Shown here one piece after another: positions 1 to 9,631 of a stretch of 64,000 nt of DNA. Under the pieces are notes generated by a model, which had not been told where the DNA came from, did not search any database, and was given only the letters and a program-made list of their open reading frames with translations. A program made the position numbers and the translations under genes. The stretch's first letter is position 1; every line of letters begins with the position of its first letter. The stretch lies in contig CASFQC010000003.1 in the NCBI GenBank assembly GCA_949296415.1, positions 1-64,000 on the forward strand, read 5' to 3'. This DNA comes from an uncultured Bacteroides sp. Its GTDB lineage: Bacteria > Bacteroidota > Bacteroidia > Bacteroidales > Bacteroidaceae.

Positions 1-54
1 TATATAAAAGAAAAAGGAGCTAAGTTTATTACTTAACTCCTTCATTTTCACCAG

Positions 55-129
55 TCGGGGTGACTGGATTCGAACCAGCGACCACACGCCCCCCAGACGT
101 GTACTCTAACCGGGCTGAGCTACACCCCG
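55..129 (-). tRNA. tRNA-Pro (anticodon GGG)
   Basis: The minus strand folds into a standard cloverleaf: a 7-bp acceptor stem CGGGGTG/CACCCCG, a D arm with AGCTCAG and GGTTA, an anticodon stem CACGT/GCGTG around the loop CTGGGGG, and a T arm with TTCGAAT. The centre of the anticodon loop is GGG, which decodes CCC and CCU proline codons. The 3' CCA is not encoded (CTG follows the discriminator A), so it must be added after transcription. A -7 promoter element lies just upstream at 141-148. Confidence 0.95.
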
Positions 130-140
130 AATTGCGGGTG

Positions 141-148
141 CAAAGGTA
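141..148 (-). promoter_or_regulatory. Bacteroides-type -7 element for tRNA-Pro
   Basis: On the minus strand this reads TACCTTTG, a full match to TAnnTTTG. A TTG lies about 19 bases further upstream. The predicted start of transcription falls a few bases before the mature tRNA 5' end at 129. Confidence 0.6.
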
Positions 149-265
149 AGGGTTTATTTTGAACTGACAAGGGTTTGGACAAAAAAATATTCTTTTTTCA
201 TTCATTTCCGCCTTTACACCCCTCTCCTACCCTGCATCCGTCGGACAGAAAGCATACTGAAGACC

Positions 266-1327
266 TCAGCCGCCCATGCACTCACGATAGAAATCAAGCG
301 CTTCAAAGATGGTGTTGCAGTCGGCCGTCTGATTCAGACTCAGCTCGCCCACATCTTTTAATAAGGTAAAGTTTATTATGCCGCCCACGTTCTTCTTGTC
401 GTGCGTCATAAAGTTGTAGAGAAGGTCGTACTTCGTGCAGTCAAAGGCAAAGAGACCGTAGTTGGCCCGTACAAAGTCCGTCACCAGCCGCAATATCTCG
501 CGCGGGAAACCTGCCTTGATGTAGGACAGGTACAGCTCGGCCACCAATCCCCAGGCTACAGCGTATCCGTGAAGCACGGGACGTCCCTCGGCCAAGGCCA
601 GGCTCTCGAACGCATGCCCCACTGTATGCCCCAGATTCAGGGCCTTGCGCAGGCCATGTTCGTGCGGGTCTTGCTCCACGATGTTTTCTTTTACCTGCAC
701 CGATTTGGCTACAATGGGCTTCAGCGCATCATAGTCTATGTGCCCGGTGTCAAAGGCCAACAGCTCGTCCAGATGCTGGGGCGTACTGATAAGGCCGTGC
801 TTCAGCATCTCGGCATAGCCCGAAAAGAAGTTGTGCGCGTTGAGCGTGCGCAGGAATCCGGTCTCCAGCAGCACACACGCGGCAGGAGCGAAGGAGCCTA
901 TCTCGTTCTTCAGCCCGTTGAAGTTGATGCCCGTCTTCCCCCCCACGGCGGCATCCACCATGGCCAGCAGTGTGGTGGGCAGGTTTATGCAGTCTATGCC
1001 CCGTTTGAATGTAGCTGCGGCAAATCCTCCCAGGTCGGTCACCATGCCCCCGCCCAGGTTCAGCAACACCGAGTGGCGGCTGGCTCCTCCCTCGCTCAGC
1101 CAGGTCCATACGGCCGACAGGGTTTGCAGATTCTTGTGCACATCCCCAGCCCCTATGCTCATTTCGGGCACATCCTTCAGTTCTTCCATGACACTGAGCA
1201 CCGGCAGGCAGCACCGGTGGGTCTGCTCGTCGGTCAGTATGAAGATGCGGTCGTATCCGCCCCGGCGTAAAACCTCTGCCAGTTCCTGCTCCAGATTCCG
1301 GCAGATTACAATTTTCTGTCTATCCAT
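266..1327 (-). CDS. aroB: 3-dehydroquinate synthase
   Basis: Encodes 353 residues of the NAD-dependent enzyme that converts DAHP to 3-dehydroquinate, the second step of the shikimate pathway, in the cytoplasm. The family signature is clear: a GGGMVTDLGGFAAATFKRG nucleotide-binding stretch, then NLPTTLLAMVDAAVGGKTGIN, and metal-ligand regions around GYAEMLKHG and LNLGHTVGHAFE. The reading frame stays open upstream to 1504, but the start at 1327 (MDRQKIV) gives the usual family length and lies about 60 bases downstream of a TATCTTTG promoter motif at 1394-1401; the upstream extension has no family similarity. It is transcribed alone, towards the tRNA. Confidence 0.93.
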   Translation of the reverse strand: MDRQKIVICRNLEQELAEVLRRGGYDRIFILTDEQTHRCCLPVLSVMEELKDVPEMSIGAGDVHKNLQTLSAVWTWLSEGGASRHSVLLNLGGGMVTDLGGFAAATFKRGIDCINLPTTLLAMVDAAVGGKTGINFNGLKNEIGSFAPAACVLLETGFLRTLNAHNFFSGYAEMLKHGLISTPQHLDELLAFDTGHIDYDALKPIVAKSVQVKENIVEQDPHEHGLRKALNLGHTVGHAFESLALAEGRPVLHGYAVAWGLVAELYLSYIKAGFPREILRLVTDFVRANYGLFAFDCTKYDLLYNFMTHDKKNVGGIINFTLLKDVGELSLNQTADCNTIFEALDFYRECMGG

Positions 1328-1393
1328 CGTATTTTTTTCTTTTCCTGTCCGCCCGCACCGTTCCGTACGGATGCTGGAGCGGCATTTACCGCA

Positions 1394-1401
1394 CAAAGAT
1401 A
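1394..1401 (-). promoter_or_regulatory. -7 element for aroB
   Basis: Minus-strand TATCTTTG, a full match to TAnnTTTG, placed so that transcription would begin about 60 bases before the aroB start at 1327. It supports that start over the longer frame. Confidence 0.55.
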
Positions 1402-1974
1402 GGGCTTCCGGCTGAAAAGCCATGCCGGGAGCAGTGTTTTTTATGTAGCAGGGAAAAGCATTTCCGCCCATTTGCGTAAAATGTCGTTTTGTCCGCATTC
1501 TCACGCTTGTGCTTTCAGAAAGTCCAGATTACAAGGATTCCGCTTACACCGACGCGTCCGCACGCAGAAAAAGACCGGGCCGCAGAACGCCCGAAGTGTT
1601 CACTTATGTGAACGCAGCAAGCCGTTTTTCGCCGGAAGTGTTTATCAATCTTAAAAAAATCACCGGAAAAGGCTGTCACCGACACGGTGTTTTTTCTTGA
1701 GAAAGCACGTCTTTCTGCCGGAAACTCCCCATGTGCTGAGGCAAAACGGCACATGACACGGGCCATACCGGCTGCCGTCTGCCGACGGACGGCAGGCTGT
1801 GAGTCCGTCCGCACCGGGCGGCGAAAGGCACACCGGCATCCTGTAGACCCGTCCGCACCATGCTGCGGACCCACACACCGCCCGCAACCAGGCTCATGCA
1901 AGCCTGGAAGCCAATGTCCGTGCATTCCGAAGCAGGAAAAAACGACATCGGAGGGTATGAGATGGAGAAAAACA
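1402..1974. other. gene-free GC-rich intergenic stretch with hairpins
   Basis: No frame here looks coding: the short open frames lack recognisable start signals or domains. Around 1772-1800 there is a compact inverted repeat built from GCCGTC/GACGGC units, followed by several copies of GTCCGCAC (1805-1812, 1851-1858). This is the left part of a kilobase-long gap between aroB and the beta-barrel gene; the dispersed repeat at 1975-2115 forms its right part. Confidence 0.5.
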
Positions 1975-2115
1975 TGTGTTAAAACATATAGGACATATCG
2001 CTTATACCCAGACAAATGGACAGAAAAACAAGGAAAATCCGCACGCCTTTTCCCGACCAGACGGCAAGCGGGCGGAAAGAAACGGCTTCCGAAAGTTAAT
2101 GTTTGTAAAATATCA
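1975..2115 (+). repeat. dispersed intergenic repeat, copy C (divergent)
   Basis: Resembles the two better-preserved copies at 18124-18257 and 50485-50618. Shared landmarks in order are GTGTTAAA (1976-1983), CGCTTAT, AATCCGCA, CTTTTCC, GGGCGGAAAGAA, and GTTTGTAAA followed by ATCAGAATG. From GGGCGGAAAGAA to the end the spacing equals that of the 50.5-kb copy exactly. The middle part needs gaps. No function is known to me. Confidence 0.6.
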
Positions 2116-2359
2116 GAATGACACTCCCATATGACGGGCAGGCCTTACTGCCTTATACAGAACGGATAAGAAGAAAGCCGACCGGCCGTTTTCGTAGCAA
2201 AAATCGGGCAGTTAATCGTTCCTTTTGAGCAAAATATCGATATTAGATATAAATGGATGACAAAGCATTAAACCTTTAAACAGGAACTGCGTCAAATGAG
2301 GTGTGAAAAAAACCATTAGACAACAACTATACTTACATTAGAATAAAGAAGAACAGACA

Positions 2360-5242
2360 ATGAAGAAAATCATCATCGGGACAGTGCTGGGGCTGATTAT
2401 GGCACTGTCTGCCTTTGCACAAACAAGAACCGTGACGGTATCGGGACGAATAATCGAAAGCGACAGCAAACAACCAGCCATACAGGCCACCGTGCAACTG
2501 CTCGCACTGCCCGACAGCACTCAGGCGGCCGCACAGCCTACGACGGTCAACGGACATTTCAGGCTAACGGCAAAAAGCGGGAAATACGTCATGAAAGTGA
2601 CCTACCTGGGTTTCAAGACCAAATACGTGCCTGTACAGCTGGCCGCATCGTCAAAGAACCTGGGCGATATCATTGTAGACCCGGACGCCATCATGCTGGC
2701 CGAAGCCGTGGTCGAAGGAAAGGCACCGCAAGTGCAGGTGGTGGAAGACACGCTGCAATATAACACCTCAGCCTACCGTACCCCCGAAGGAGCCATGCTA
2801 GAAGAACTGGTGAAGAAGATTCCGGGAGCCGAAATAGACGATGACGGCAATGTGAAGATAAACGGAAAGGAAGTGTCCAAACTGCTGGTGAACGGAAAGG
2901 AGTTTTTCGGAGGAGACGTGGCCACCGGACTGAAGAACCTGCCCGTAGAGATGATAGAAAAGCTGAAGACATATGACAAGAAATCGGACCTGGCACGCAT
3001 CACTGGCATTGACGACGGCGAGGAAGAGACGGTGATAGACGTCGGCGTGAAGAAGGAAATGAACAAAGGACTGTTCGGAAACGCCGACCTGGCCGGAGGT
3101 ACCGAAGACCGCTACTCGGGACGAGGCATGGTGAACTACTTCAACAACAATACACGCGTGTCGCTCACGGGCTCGGTGAACAACGTGAACGACCAGGGAT
3201 TCTCCGGCGGAGGAGGAGGCCCGCGCTGGAGACGGAACAACGGACTGACGGCAAAAAAATGGGTGGGCATAGACTTTACCACGCAGAACGAAAAGATAGA
3301 ACTGGGCGGAAGCGCCCGTTACAACTACACAGGAAACGACGTGATAAGCACCGGATACACAGAAAACTTCCTTTCCGGTAACTCGTCGTACTCCAACTCC
3401 AACTCGCTGAGCAACAACCGCAGCAAGAACGTCTATGCCGACTTCCGCATGGAATGGAAGCCCGACACGCTGACCAACATCATCTTCCGCCCCGACTTCT
3501 CGTGGGGGAAGACGGACAACCTGTCAAACTCCGAGTGGGGAACCTTCAACGCCGACCCCTACAACTTCGTGACCAATCCCAACGACTACCTCAACATGGA
3601 CGAGGTGGACGCCGACAACGACCCGTTGCGCCAGGCCAGGGTGAACGCCATAAACAACGGAAACTTGACGGACGGCAACAACCTCAGTCTGAACGCCTCC
3701 CTGCAGATGAACCGCAGACTGAACAACGACGGACGCAACATCACCTTCCGCGGACGCTTCGGCTACGGCGACAACGTGAACAGACAGTACACCGAGTCGG
3801 ACACTTACTACTACCTGTTGCAGAGCATGATGGGAGGCGACTCCGTACTGATACGCAACCAGTATATACATACCCCCACAAAGGACTTCAACTACAGTGC
3901 ACAGCTGACCTACAGCGAGCCTATAGCCAAAGCTACGTTCCTACAGTTCAGCTACCAGTTCCAATACAAATACAGCGAAAGCGACAAGAAGACATATGAC
4001 CTGGGCTACAACACCGACTGGGGACTGCAGATGCCTCTGCCTTACGACTACCCCTCGCACGAGATAGACAGCCTGGGCAAGTACGCCGAATACCGCTACT
4101 ACAACCACAACGCTTCCGTGTCGCTGCGATTCATACGCACCAACTACCAGCTCAGCGCAGGCGTATCGTTCCAACCGCAACATACCATACTGTCCTACAA
4201 ACGCGGCGAATACATGATAGACACCACACGTAATGTGTTCAACTTCACGCCGAACATTGATTTCCGCTACCGTTTCTCCAAGGTGAGCCAGCTGCGCTTC
4301 ACCTACCGGGGACGCAGCAGCCAGCCCTCCATGGAGAACCTGCTGCCCATAGTGGACAACTCGAACCCGCAGAACATACGTATGGGTAACCCGGGACTTC
4401 GTCCTTCGTTCTCGCATAACATCAGACTGATGTACAACACCTACAATGCCGAGAGTCAACGCGGCATATTCACCCACTTCAGCTACCAGATGACGCAGAA
4501 CAGCATAAGCAACAGCCGCACCTATAACGAACAGACCGGCGGATGGACCACCATGCCCAAGAACATCAACGGCAACTGGAACACCTTCGGCATGTTCGGC
4601 ATAAACACCGCGCTGAGAGACAAGCGCTTCACCATAGACTCATTCACAAGCTACAATTACATGAACAATGTGGGATACCTCACCTCAGGACGCGGCGCGG
4701 AAGCCATAGAGCAAAAAAACACCACCACCAACCTGGGCCTGAACGAAAGACTTAACGCCGCCTTCCGAAATGACTGGTTCGAACTGGGAGTGAACGGCAC
4801 CTTCTCCTACACCATAGAGAAAGACAAACTCACCCCGTCGAACAACCAGAAGCCCTACAACTACTCCTACGGGGGATACACCACCCTAATGGCACCATGG
4901 GGCACAAGCCTGACCACCAACATCGCCAACCAAAGCCGACGGGGATACCGCGACAGCAGCATGAACCGCAACGAGCTGATATGGAACGCCCAGATAGCCC
5001 ACACTTTCCTGAAAGGCGCAGCCACCATAAGCTTTGAAATGTACGACATACTGAAGCAACAAAGCAACATCAGCCGCTCGCTCACCTCGGACGGCCGGTC
5101 GGTTTACGAATATAACGGAATAAACAGTTATTGCATGCTCCACTTCTCCTACCGTTTCAACCTCTTCGGCAAAGGAGGCGGACAAGGTATGGACAACAGG
5201 AGAGGAGGTCCCGGAGGATTCCAAGGACCGCGCCGTTTCTGA
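2360..5242 (+). CDS. outer-membrane beta-barrel protein with N-terminal carboxypeptidase-like domain (TonB-receptor-like)
   Basis: A 960-residue protein with a signal peptide ending at AFAQ (about residue 21). Residues about 25-110 form a carboxypeptidase-regulatory-like beta-sandwich (TVTVSGRIIESDSKQPAIQA, then GHFRLTAKSGKYVMKVTYLGFKT). A plug-like region follows (KIPGAEIDDDGNVKINGKEV, KLLVNGKEFFGGD), then a long aromatic, strand-rich barrel. This is the layout of the outer-membrane beta-barrel (OMP_b-brl_3) family common in Bacteroidetes; ligands are mostly unknown. The C-terminus is unusual: instead of ending at the barrel strand (YRFNLFGK) it continues with a Gly/Arg-rich tail (GGGQGMDNRRGGPGGFQG) to a final F. 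It is alone, preceded by a kilobase gap with repeat copy C. Confidence 0.85.
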   Translation: MKKIIIGTVLGLIMALSAFAQTRTVTVSGRIIESDSKQPAIQATVQLLALPDSTQAAAQPTTVNGHFRLTAKSGKYVMKVTYLGFKTKYVPVQLAASSKNLGDIIVDPDAIMLAEAVVEGKAPQVQVVEDTLQYNTSAYRTPEGAMLEELVKKIPGAEIDDDGNVKINGKEVSKLLVNGKEFFGGDVATGLKNLPVEMIEKLKTYDKKSDLARITGIDDGEEETVIDVGVKKEMNKGLFGNADLAGGTEDRYSGRGMVNYFNNNTRVSLTGSVNNVNDQGFSGGGGGPRWRRNNGLTAKKWVGIDFTTQNEKIELGGSARYNYTGNDVISTGYTENFLSGNSSYSNSNSLSNNRSKNVYADFRMEWKPDTLTNIIFRPDFSWGKTDNLSNSEWGTFNADPYNFVTNPNDYLNMDEVDADNDPLRQARVNAINNGNLTDGNNLSLNASLQMNRRLNNDGRNITFRGRFGYGDNVNRQYTESDTYYYLLQSMMGGDSVLIRNQYIHTPTKDFNYSAQLTYSEPIAKATFLQFSYQFQYKYSESDKKTYDLGYNTDWGLQMPLPYDYPSHEIDSLGKYAEYRYYNHNASVSLRFIRTNYQLSAGVSFQPQHTILSYKRGEYMIDTTRNVFNFTPNIDFRYRFSKVSQLRFTYRGRSSQPSMENLLPIVDNSNPQNIRMGNPGLRPSFSHNIRLMYNTYNAESQRGIFTHFSYQMTQNSISNSRTYNEQTGGWTTMPKNINGNWNTFGMFGINTALRDKRFTIDSFTSYNYMNNVGYLTSGRGAEAIEQKNTTTNLGLNERLNAAFRNDWFELGVNGTFSYTIEKDKLTPSNNQKPYNYSYGGYTTLMAPWGTSLTTNIANQSRRGYRDSSMNRNELIWNAQIAHTFLKGAATISFEMYDILKQQSNISRSLTSDGRSVYEYNGINSYCMLHFSYRFNLFGKGGGQGMDNRRGGPGGFQGPRRF

Positions 5243-5275
5243 CCGGCCAACGGCAGACACACGGGCCACAACAGT

Positions 5276-5365
5276 ACAGAAGGGGGGCAGTCCCGTACGG
5301 ACTTTGTAAAGTCACCGCCGCAGGAGCGGACGGCAGACTGGTCCGCACAGGGTTGCCCCTTCTGT
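5276..5365 (+). other. long-range hairpin in the 3' region of the beta-barrel gene
   Basis: The stretch after the beta-barrel gene has complementary ends: ACAGAAGGGGGGCA (5276-5289) against TGCCCCTTCTGT (5354-5365), enclosing shorter dyads such as GGACTTTGTAAAGTC and CGGAC/GTCCG pairs. It may be a transcription terminator with a branched structure or another structured RNA. The rest of the 365-base gap up to cardiolipin synthase shows no gene. Confidence 0.4.
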
Positions 5366-5607
5366 TTCAGAAAGGTGCCGGACAAGGCTTTTCTTATGGA
5401 AAAAACGACAATAAGATGCCGCATGCTTGCAAATCAGCACACTTTTGCCTAAGTTTGTATGACTTATGCGACAGGAACATCCGAGACACGGAACAGAGAC
5501 AGCATAAAGGCAGCCTTCCACAGAGAACGCACCTGCCCTATACACACGTCTGTCCTCACGGCAAGGCACTGTCCTGACGCCACAACGCTAATACAAGGGA
5601 AAAAGAC

Positions 5608-7047
5608 ATGATAGACTGGTATTTCTGGCTCGTCCTTATAGGAAAAAGTCTGGTAGCCGCAGCCTACCTAACCGTAGTGATAAGCACCATAGTGGTGATT
5701 GTGTTGGACAACCGCAATCCCGTGAAAACCATCGCATGGATACTGGTACTGCTCTTCATTCCGATAGTAGGACTGGTGTTCTACTTCTTCTTCGGACGAA
5801 GCCAGCGGCACGTACGCATCATCAGCCGGAAAGGCTATGGCAAACTGATGAAAAAATCCGTAGCCGAATATCAGGCCCAAGAGTCCACCCGTCTTCCCGA
5901 TGCCTACATCCGGCTCGTCACCCTATTCCGCAACCTGAACCAGTCGCTGCCTTTTGACGGAAACAGCGTGCGGATTTTCACTTCCGGAGACACCATGCTG
6001 CAGGCTCTGCTGAAACAGATACAGCAGGCACGACACCACATCCACATCGAATCATACATCATAGCCGATGATGCCGTAGGACGCATGGTGCGCGACGCCT
6101 TGGCAGAACGTGCAAGAGCCGGTGTGGAGGTGCGCGTAATCTATGACGACGTGGGTTGCTGGCATGTGCCGCCCGCCTTCTTCGAGCAGATGCGTGAGGA
6201 AGGGATAGAGGTGCGGAGTTTCCTTGAGGTAAGATTCCCCAGGTTCACCAGCAAAGTAAATTACCGGAACCACAGGAAAATAATAGTAATTGACGGACGT
6301 GTAGGATTTGTTGGAGGAATGAATCTGGCCGAACGTTACGTGCGCGGAGTGTCCTGGGGTGTGTGGCGCGACACCCATCTCATGCTGGAAGGCCGGGCCG
6401 TACACGGCCTGCAGACCACGTTCCTGCTTGACTGGTTCGTGGTGGACCACACCCTGCTCACCGCTTCGGTGTATTTCCCCCGCATGTCCGACTATGGCAC
6501 GGCACAGATACAGATTGTTACCGGAGAGCCCATAGGCATGTGGCGGGAAATCATGCAAGGACTGTGCATGGCCATAAACGGAGCGCGCAAGTACTTCTAC
6601 ATACAGACACCTTATTTCCTTCCCACCGACCCCGTGCTCCAAGCCATGCAGACGGCAGCCCTGGCCGACGTAGACGTGCGGCTCATGATACCGGCCAGAG
6701 CCGACAGCCGTATGACCCATTTAGGCTCGTGCTCCTACCTGGCCGACGTGTTGCAGGCCGGCGTGAAAGTCTATATGTACAACAAAGGATTCCTGCATTC
6801 CAAGCTCATGGTATCCGACGACCGGCTGTGTACGGTAGGTTCCACCAACGTGGATTTCCGGAGCTTCGAACACAATTTTGAGGCCAACGCCTTCATCTAC
6901 GATATGGAAACAGCCTTGCAGATGCGCGAGATATTCCTGAACGATCAGCGCGACTGCACACAGATTTTCCTTAAGTCGTGGGTCAAGCGCCCGCGCCGCC
7001 TCAAAGTGGCGGAAAGCGTCATGAGACTGCTGTCACCCTTACTTTGA
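5608..7047 (+). CDS. cls: cardiolipin synthase (phospholipase D superfamily)
   Basis: A 479-residue membrane enzyme that joins two phosphatidylglycerols into cardiolipin. Two N-terminal membrane helices (about residues 5-34 and 41-63) are followed by two PLD domains. The first HKD motif lies in NYRNHRKIIVIDG (residues about 218-230) and the second in GFLHSKLMVSDDRLCTVGSTN near residue 400; both keep H, K and D. The length is that of bacterial ClsA-type enzymes. The start at 5608 follows a GGGAAAAAGAC stretch. It is transcribed alone and converges on rsmD with 44 bases between them. Confidence 0.92.
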   Translation: MIDWYFWLVLIGKSLVAAAYLTVVISTIVVIVLDNRNPVKTIAWILVLLFIPIVGLVFYFFFGRSQRHVRIISRKGYGKLMKKSVAEYQAQESTRLPDAYIRLVTLFRNLNQSLPFDGNSVRIFTSGDTMLQALLKQIQQARHHIHIESYIIADDAVGRMVRDALAERARAGVEVRVIYDDVGCWHVPPAFFEQMREEGIEVRSFLEVRFPRFTSKVNYRNHRKIIVIDGRVGFVGGMNLAERYVRGVSWGVWRDTHLMLEGRAVHGLQTTFLLDWFVVDHTLLTASVYFPRMSDYGTAQIQIVTGEPIGMWREIMQGLCMAINGARKYFYIQTPYFLPTDPVLQAMQTAALADVDVRLMIPARADSRMTHLGSCSYLADVLQAGVKVYMYNKGFLHSKLMVSDDRLCTVGSTNVDFRSFEHNFEANAFIYDMETALQMREIFLNDQRDCTQIFLKSWVKRPRRLKVAESVMRLLSPLL

Positions 7048-7091
7048 CACAGGTGCACACATGCCGTTCCAGACCGTCCGCCGCCATGATA

Positions 7092-7625
7092 TCAGGAAAA
7101 GAAAGAGAAATTCACGCTGCCGTAGGCCCGATGACCGGAAAAGTGCGGATGGGCGTCGAATACATTCTTCTTGCCATGTTCCAACACAAACAAGCCGCCT
7201 TCCTTCAGCATGCCACTGCCCAAGACCAGATCGGGAAGCGTGTCCAACGCGGACAGTTCATAAGGCGGGTCGGCAAACACGAAATCGAACAGTCCGTGTC
7301 CCGACTTCAGAAAGCGGAACACATCGGCATGGACAGGCTTCCACCCCTCCGCATTCAGTTCACGCCTTATCTTGCATATGAAGGCGAAATGGTCGCGGTC
7401 CTTCTCCACGCTCACCACTTCCTGACACCCTCTGGACAGAAGCTCCAGGCTAATGCTCCCCGTCCCGGCAAACAGGTCAAGGGCAGAAACATTGTCAGCA
7501 AGGTCTATCCGGTTGGCCAAGACGTTAAACAGATTCTCTTTGGCAAAGTCCGTTGTAGGACGCGCCTTGAAGGAACGCGGCACATCGAACCGCCTTCCTT
7601 TATAAATGCCGCTTATCACTCGCAT
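7092..7625 (-). CDS. rsmD: 16S rRNA (guanine-N2)-methyltransferase, RsmD family
   Basis: A 177-residue SAM-dependent methyltransferase that modifies a guanine of 16S rRNA (G966 in E. coli) during 30S assembly. It has the RsmD N-terminus (MRVISGIYKGRRFDVP, then RPTTDFAKENLFNVL), the SAM-binding motif LDLFAGTGSISLELLSRG at residues about 49-66, and the catalytic DPPY at 119-122. Family length is normal. It lies on the same strand as rpsO, 165 bases downstream of it, beyond a likely terminator, so it is probably transcribed separately or by read-through. Confidence 0.93.
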   Translation of the reverse strand: MRVISGIYKGRRFDVPRSFKARPTTDFAKENLFNVLANRIDLADNVSALDLFAGTGSISLELLSRGCQEVVSVEKDRDHFAFICKIRRELNAEGWKPVHADVFRFLKSGHGLFDFVFADPPYELSALDTLPDLVLGSGMLKEGGLFVLEHGKKNVFDAHPHFSGHRAYGSVNFSFFS

Positions 7626-7731
7626 AGGAACATGACTCTGAAACAGTTTCGGGCATAGCCAATGACCGTTTTCGCCGTTCCCTCACCTCCGGCCTCCTTG
7701 AGCCGGGAAGATGGCGGCCATATAACGGCAG

Positions 7732-7764
7732 AAGGGGACACACCCTTTACGGGCATGTCCCCTT
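7732..7764 (-). terminator. hairpin after rpsO
   Basis: Perfect 9-bp arms AAGGGGACA (7732-7740) and TGTCCCCTT (7756-7764) with a 15-base loop, and imperfect extension outside. It begins 27 bases after the rpsO stop codon. A run of U is not obvious, as is common in Bacteroides terminators. Confidence 0.55.
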
Positions 7765-7790
7765 CCGTTTTCCGGCTACGCCCGCAAATA

Positions 7791-8060
7791 TTATTTGCGC
7801 AAGCCGAGCTCTTTCACGATGGCACGGTAACGCTCAATGTCACGGTCCTTCAGGTAAGCCAGCAACGAGCGGCGTTTGCCCACCAACATGGTCAAGGCTC
7901 TTTCAGTACTATAATCTTTTCTGTTGAGCTTCATGTGCTCAGTCAGACGGGCAATACGGTATGAAAACAAGGCAATCTGAGACTCGGGCGACCCAGTATC
8001 CGTGTTAGACTTTCCGTACTTGCTGAAGATTTCTTGCTTTTTAGCAGCGTCTAAATACAT
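7791..8060 (-). CDS. rpsO: 30S ribosomal protein S15
   Basis: An 89-residue protein, the standard size for S15, which binds the central domain of 16S rRNA and the 23S bridge. It shows the conserved segments TGSPESQIALFSYRIARLTEHMK, the short basic KDYSTERALTMLVGKRRSLLAYL helix pair and a C-terminal IVKELGLRK. The gene stands alone, with a TATCTTTG promoter at 8113-8120 and a hairpin after it. Confidence 0.97.
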   Translation of the reverse strand: MYLDAAKKQEIFSKYGKSNTDTGSPESQIALFSYRIARLTEHMKLNRKDYSTERALTMLVGKRRSLLAYLKDRDIERYRAIVKELGLRK

Positions 8061-8112
8061 AAATAATGGATTAAAAAATTAATAAGTAATGTTGATAACC
8101 TCTTCGGGGGTG

Positions 8113-8120
8113 CAAAGATA
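8113..8120 (-). promoter_or_regulatory. -7 element for rpsO
   Basis: Minus-strand TATCTTTG, a full TAnnTTTG match 52 bases before the rpsO start codon. The 5' leader is AT-rich and begins in CCTCTTCGGGGG. Confidence 0.55.
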
Positions 8121-8394
8121 GGCATTGTTTTTCATACCACAATGATATTCAGGAAAAAAGTTGGCAGGGATGATGTCAGACACTCATGTCCGGACGTGCC
8201 TGAGATAAGGCTTCCGCCAACTGTCCGTACCCATCCCTGTATGAACCCACACAGCCTAGCGTAAATCCGTCTGCAGTGCAGAGGCTTTACTTACGTGGCA
8301 AACGGGATTTCCACAGGCTGCACATGCCCCGGTCTTCCACTCCGCAACCGGAGGAGACATTCTGCTTACGGAATGCCTGTCAGAGAACCGTCTG
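8121..8394. other. gap between rpsO and asd
   Basis: No gene is seen. A long-range inverted repeat CAGGGATG/CATCCCTG (about 8165-8239) could act as the asd terminator. Just before the asd stop codon a 10-bp direct repeat CTGTCAGAGA occurs twice (about 8377-8401), the second copy containing the stop itself. Confidence 0.4.
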
Positions 8395-9402
8395 TCAGAG
8401 AGCCTTCTCCTTCACCAGGTATTCGGCTATCTGCACTGCATTCAGGGCAGCGCCCTTCTTTATCTGGTCGCCCACTATCCAGAAGGCCAGTCCACAGTCC
8501 ACGGTCAGGTCCTTGCGGATGCGCCCTACGTATACCGGGTCTTTCCCAGCCAGGAAGAGCGGCATGGGATATTCCTTCTTCTCCGGATTGTCCATCAACA
8601 CTAACCCCTCGCCGTGGGCAAACGCCTCGCGAACCTCCTCCAGAGAGAGCGGACGTTCTGTCTCCAGCCAAATGCTTTCCGAGTGCGACCGCAAAGCGGG
8701 TACCCTTACGCAAGTGGCGCTCACCTTGATGTCCGAATGCATTATCTTGCGTGTCTCGTTATACATTTTCATCTCTTCCTCGGTATATCCGTTACCGGTA
8801 AACGAACCTATCTGGGGAATGAGGTTGAATGCCAGTTGGTAGGCGAATTTATCCACCGTGACCTCCTCTCCCGCCAACACCTGACGATACTGTTCGTACA
8901 GCTCGTCCATGGCGGCGGCTCCGGCACCGCTGGCGGCCTGGTAGGTAGCCACGTGCACCGTCTTGATGTGCGACAGCGTCTCTATGGCTTTCAAGGCCAC
9001 CACCATCTGTATAGTGGTACAGTTAGGATTGGCTATAATGCCACGCGGACGCTTCAGGGCATCGGCAGGATTTACCTCAGGCACAACCAAAGGGACATCG
9101 TCGTCCATGCGGAAAGCGCTGGAGTTGTCTATCATCACGGCACCATACTTGGTGATGGTTCCGGCAAACTCTTTTGACGTGCCCGAACCGGCCGACACGA
9201 ACGCTATGTCCACTCCCTTAAAGTCGTCGTTGTGCTGCAAGAGCTTCACTTCTATCTCCTTGCCCCGGAATACATAGGTGGTTCCTGCACTTCGCCTGGA
9301 ACCAAACAACAGAAGTTCGTCCATCGGGAAATTTCTTTCATCGAGCACCCGCAGGAATTCTTGCCCCACGGCTCCACTTGCTCCAACAATCGCTACTTTC
9401 AT
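8395..9402 (-). CDS. asd: aspartate-semialdehyde dehydrogenase
   Basis: A 335-residue cytoplasmic enzyme that reduces aspartyl phosphate to aspartate semialdehyde, the branch point to methionine, threonine and lysine/diaminopimelate. The NADP-binding [14 protein letters not shown] is at the N-terminus; the catalytic cysteine is C128 in [31 protein letters not shown] carries substrate-binding residues. The start at 9402 (MKVAIVGAS) is chosen because it begins directly at the Rossmann motif; 16 extra in-frame codons upstream have no family match. It diverges from the antiporter gene, and a candidate promoter lies at 9579-9586. Confidence 0.94.
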   Translation of the reverse strand: MKVAIVGASGAVGQEFLRVLDERNFPMDELLLFGSRRSAGTTYVFRGKEIEVKLLQHNDDFKGVDIAFVSAGSGTSKEFAGTITKYGAVMIDNSSAFRMDDDVPLVVPEVNPADALKRPRGIIANPNCTTIQMVVALKAIETLSHIKTVHVATYQAASGAGAAAMDELYEQYRQVLAGEEVTVDKFAYQLAFNLIPQIGSFTGNGYTEEEMKMYNETRKIMHSDIKVSATCVRVPALRSHSESIWLETERPLSLEEVREAFAHGEGLVLMDNPEKKEYPMPLFLAGKDPVYVGRIRKDLTVDCGLAFWIVGDQIKKGAALNAVQIAEYLVKEKAL

Positions 9403-9578
9403 CTTCGTATAAATATTAATTGGGTGATACACCTTGTCTCCACAGCACATCCTACAACGGTACGAGGCTTCCTTTCCGGCATCAGCATGTCCGTCCGAAG
9501 ACGGTGCCTATGCAATGTCTGCCTTCCACTTTCCAAGGGAAAGAGACACAAGCCTTGCTTTTTGTCTGTTTTCGGGCG

Positions 9579-9586
9579 CAAAATTA
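9579..9586 (-). promoter_or_regulatory. -7 element for asd
   Basis: Minus-strand TAATTTTG, matching TAnnTTTG, which would give asd a leader of roughly 170 bases. It sits 46 bases from the oppositely directed element of the antiporter gene, so the two promoters are back to back. Confidence 0.4.
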
Positions 9587-9631
9587 GAACAAAATGTGCG
9601 ATTGCCTCCTATTATTGAAAACTTTTTTCGC

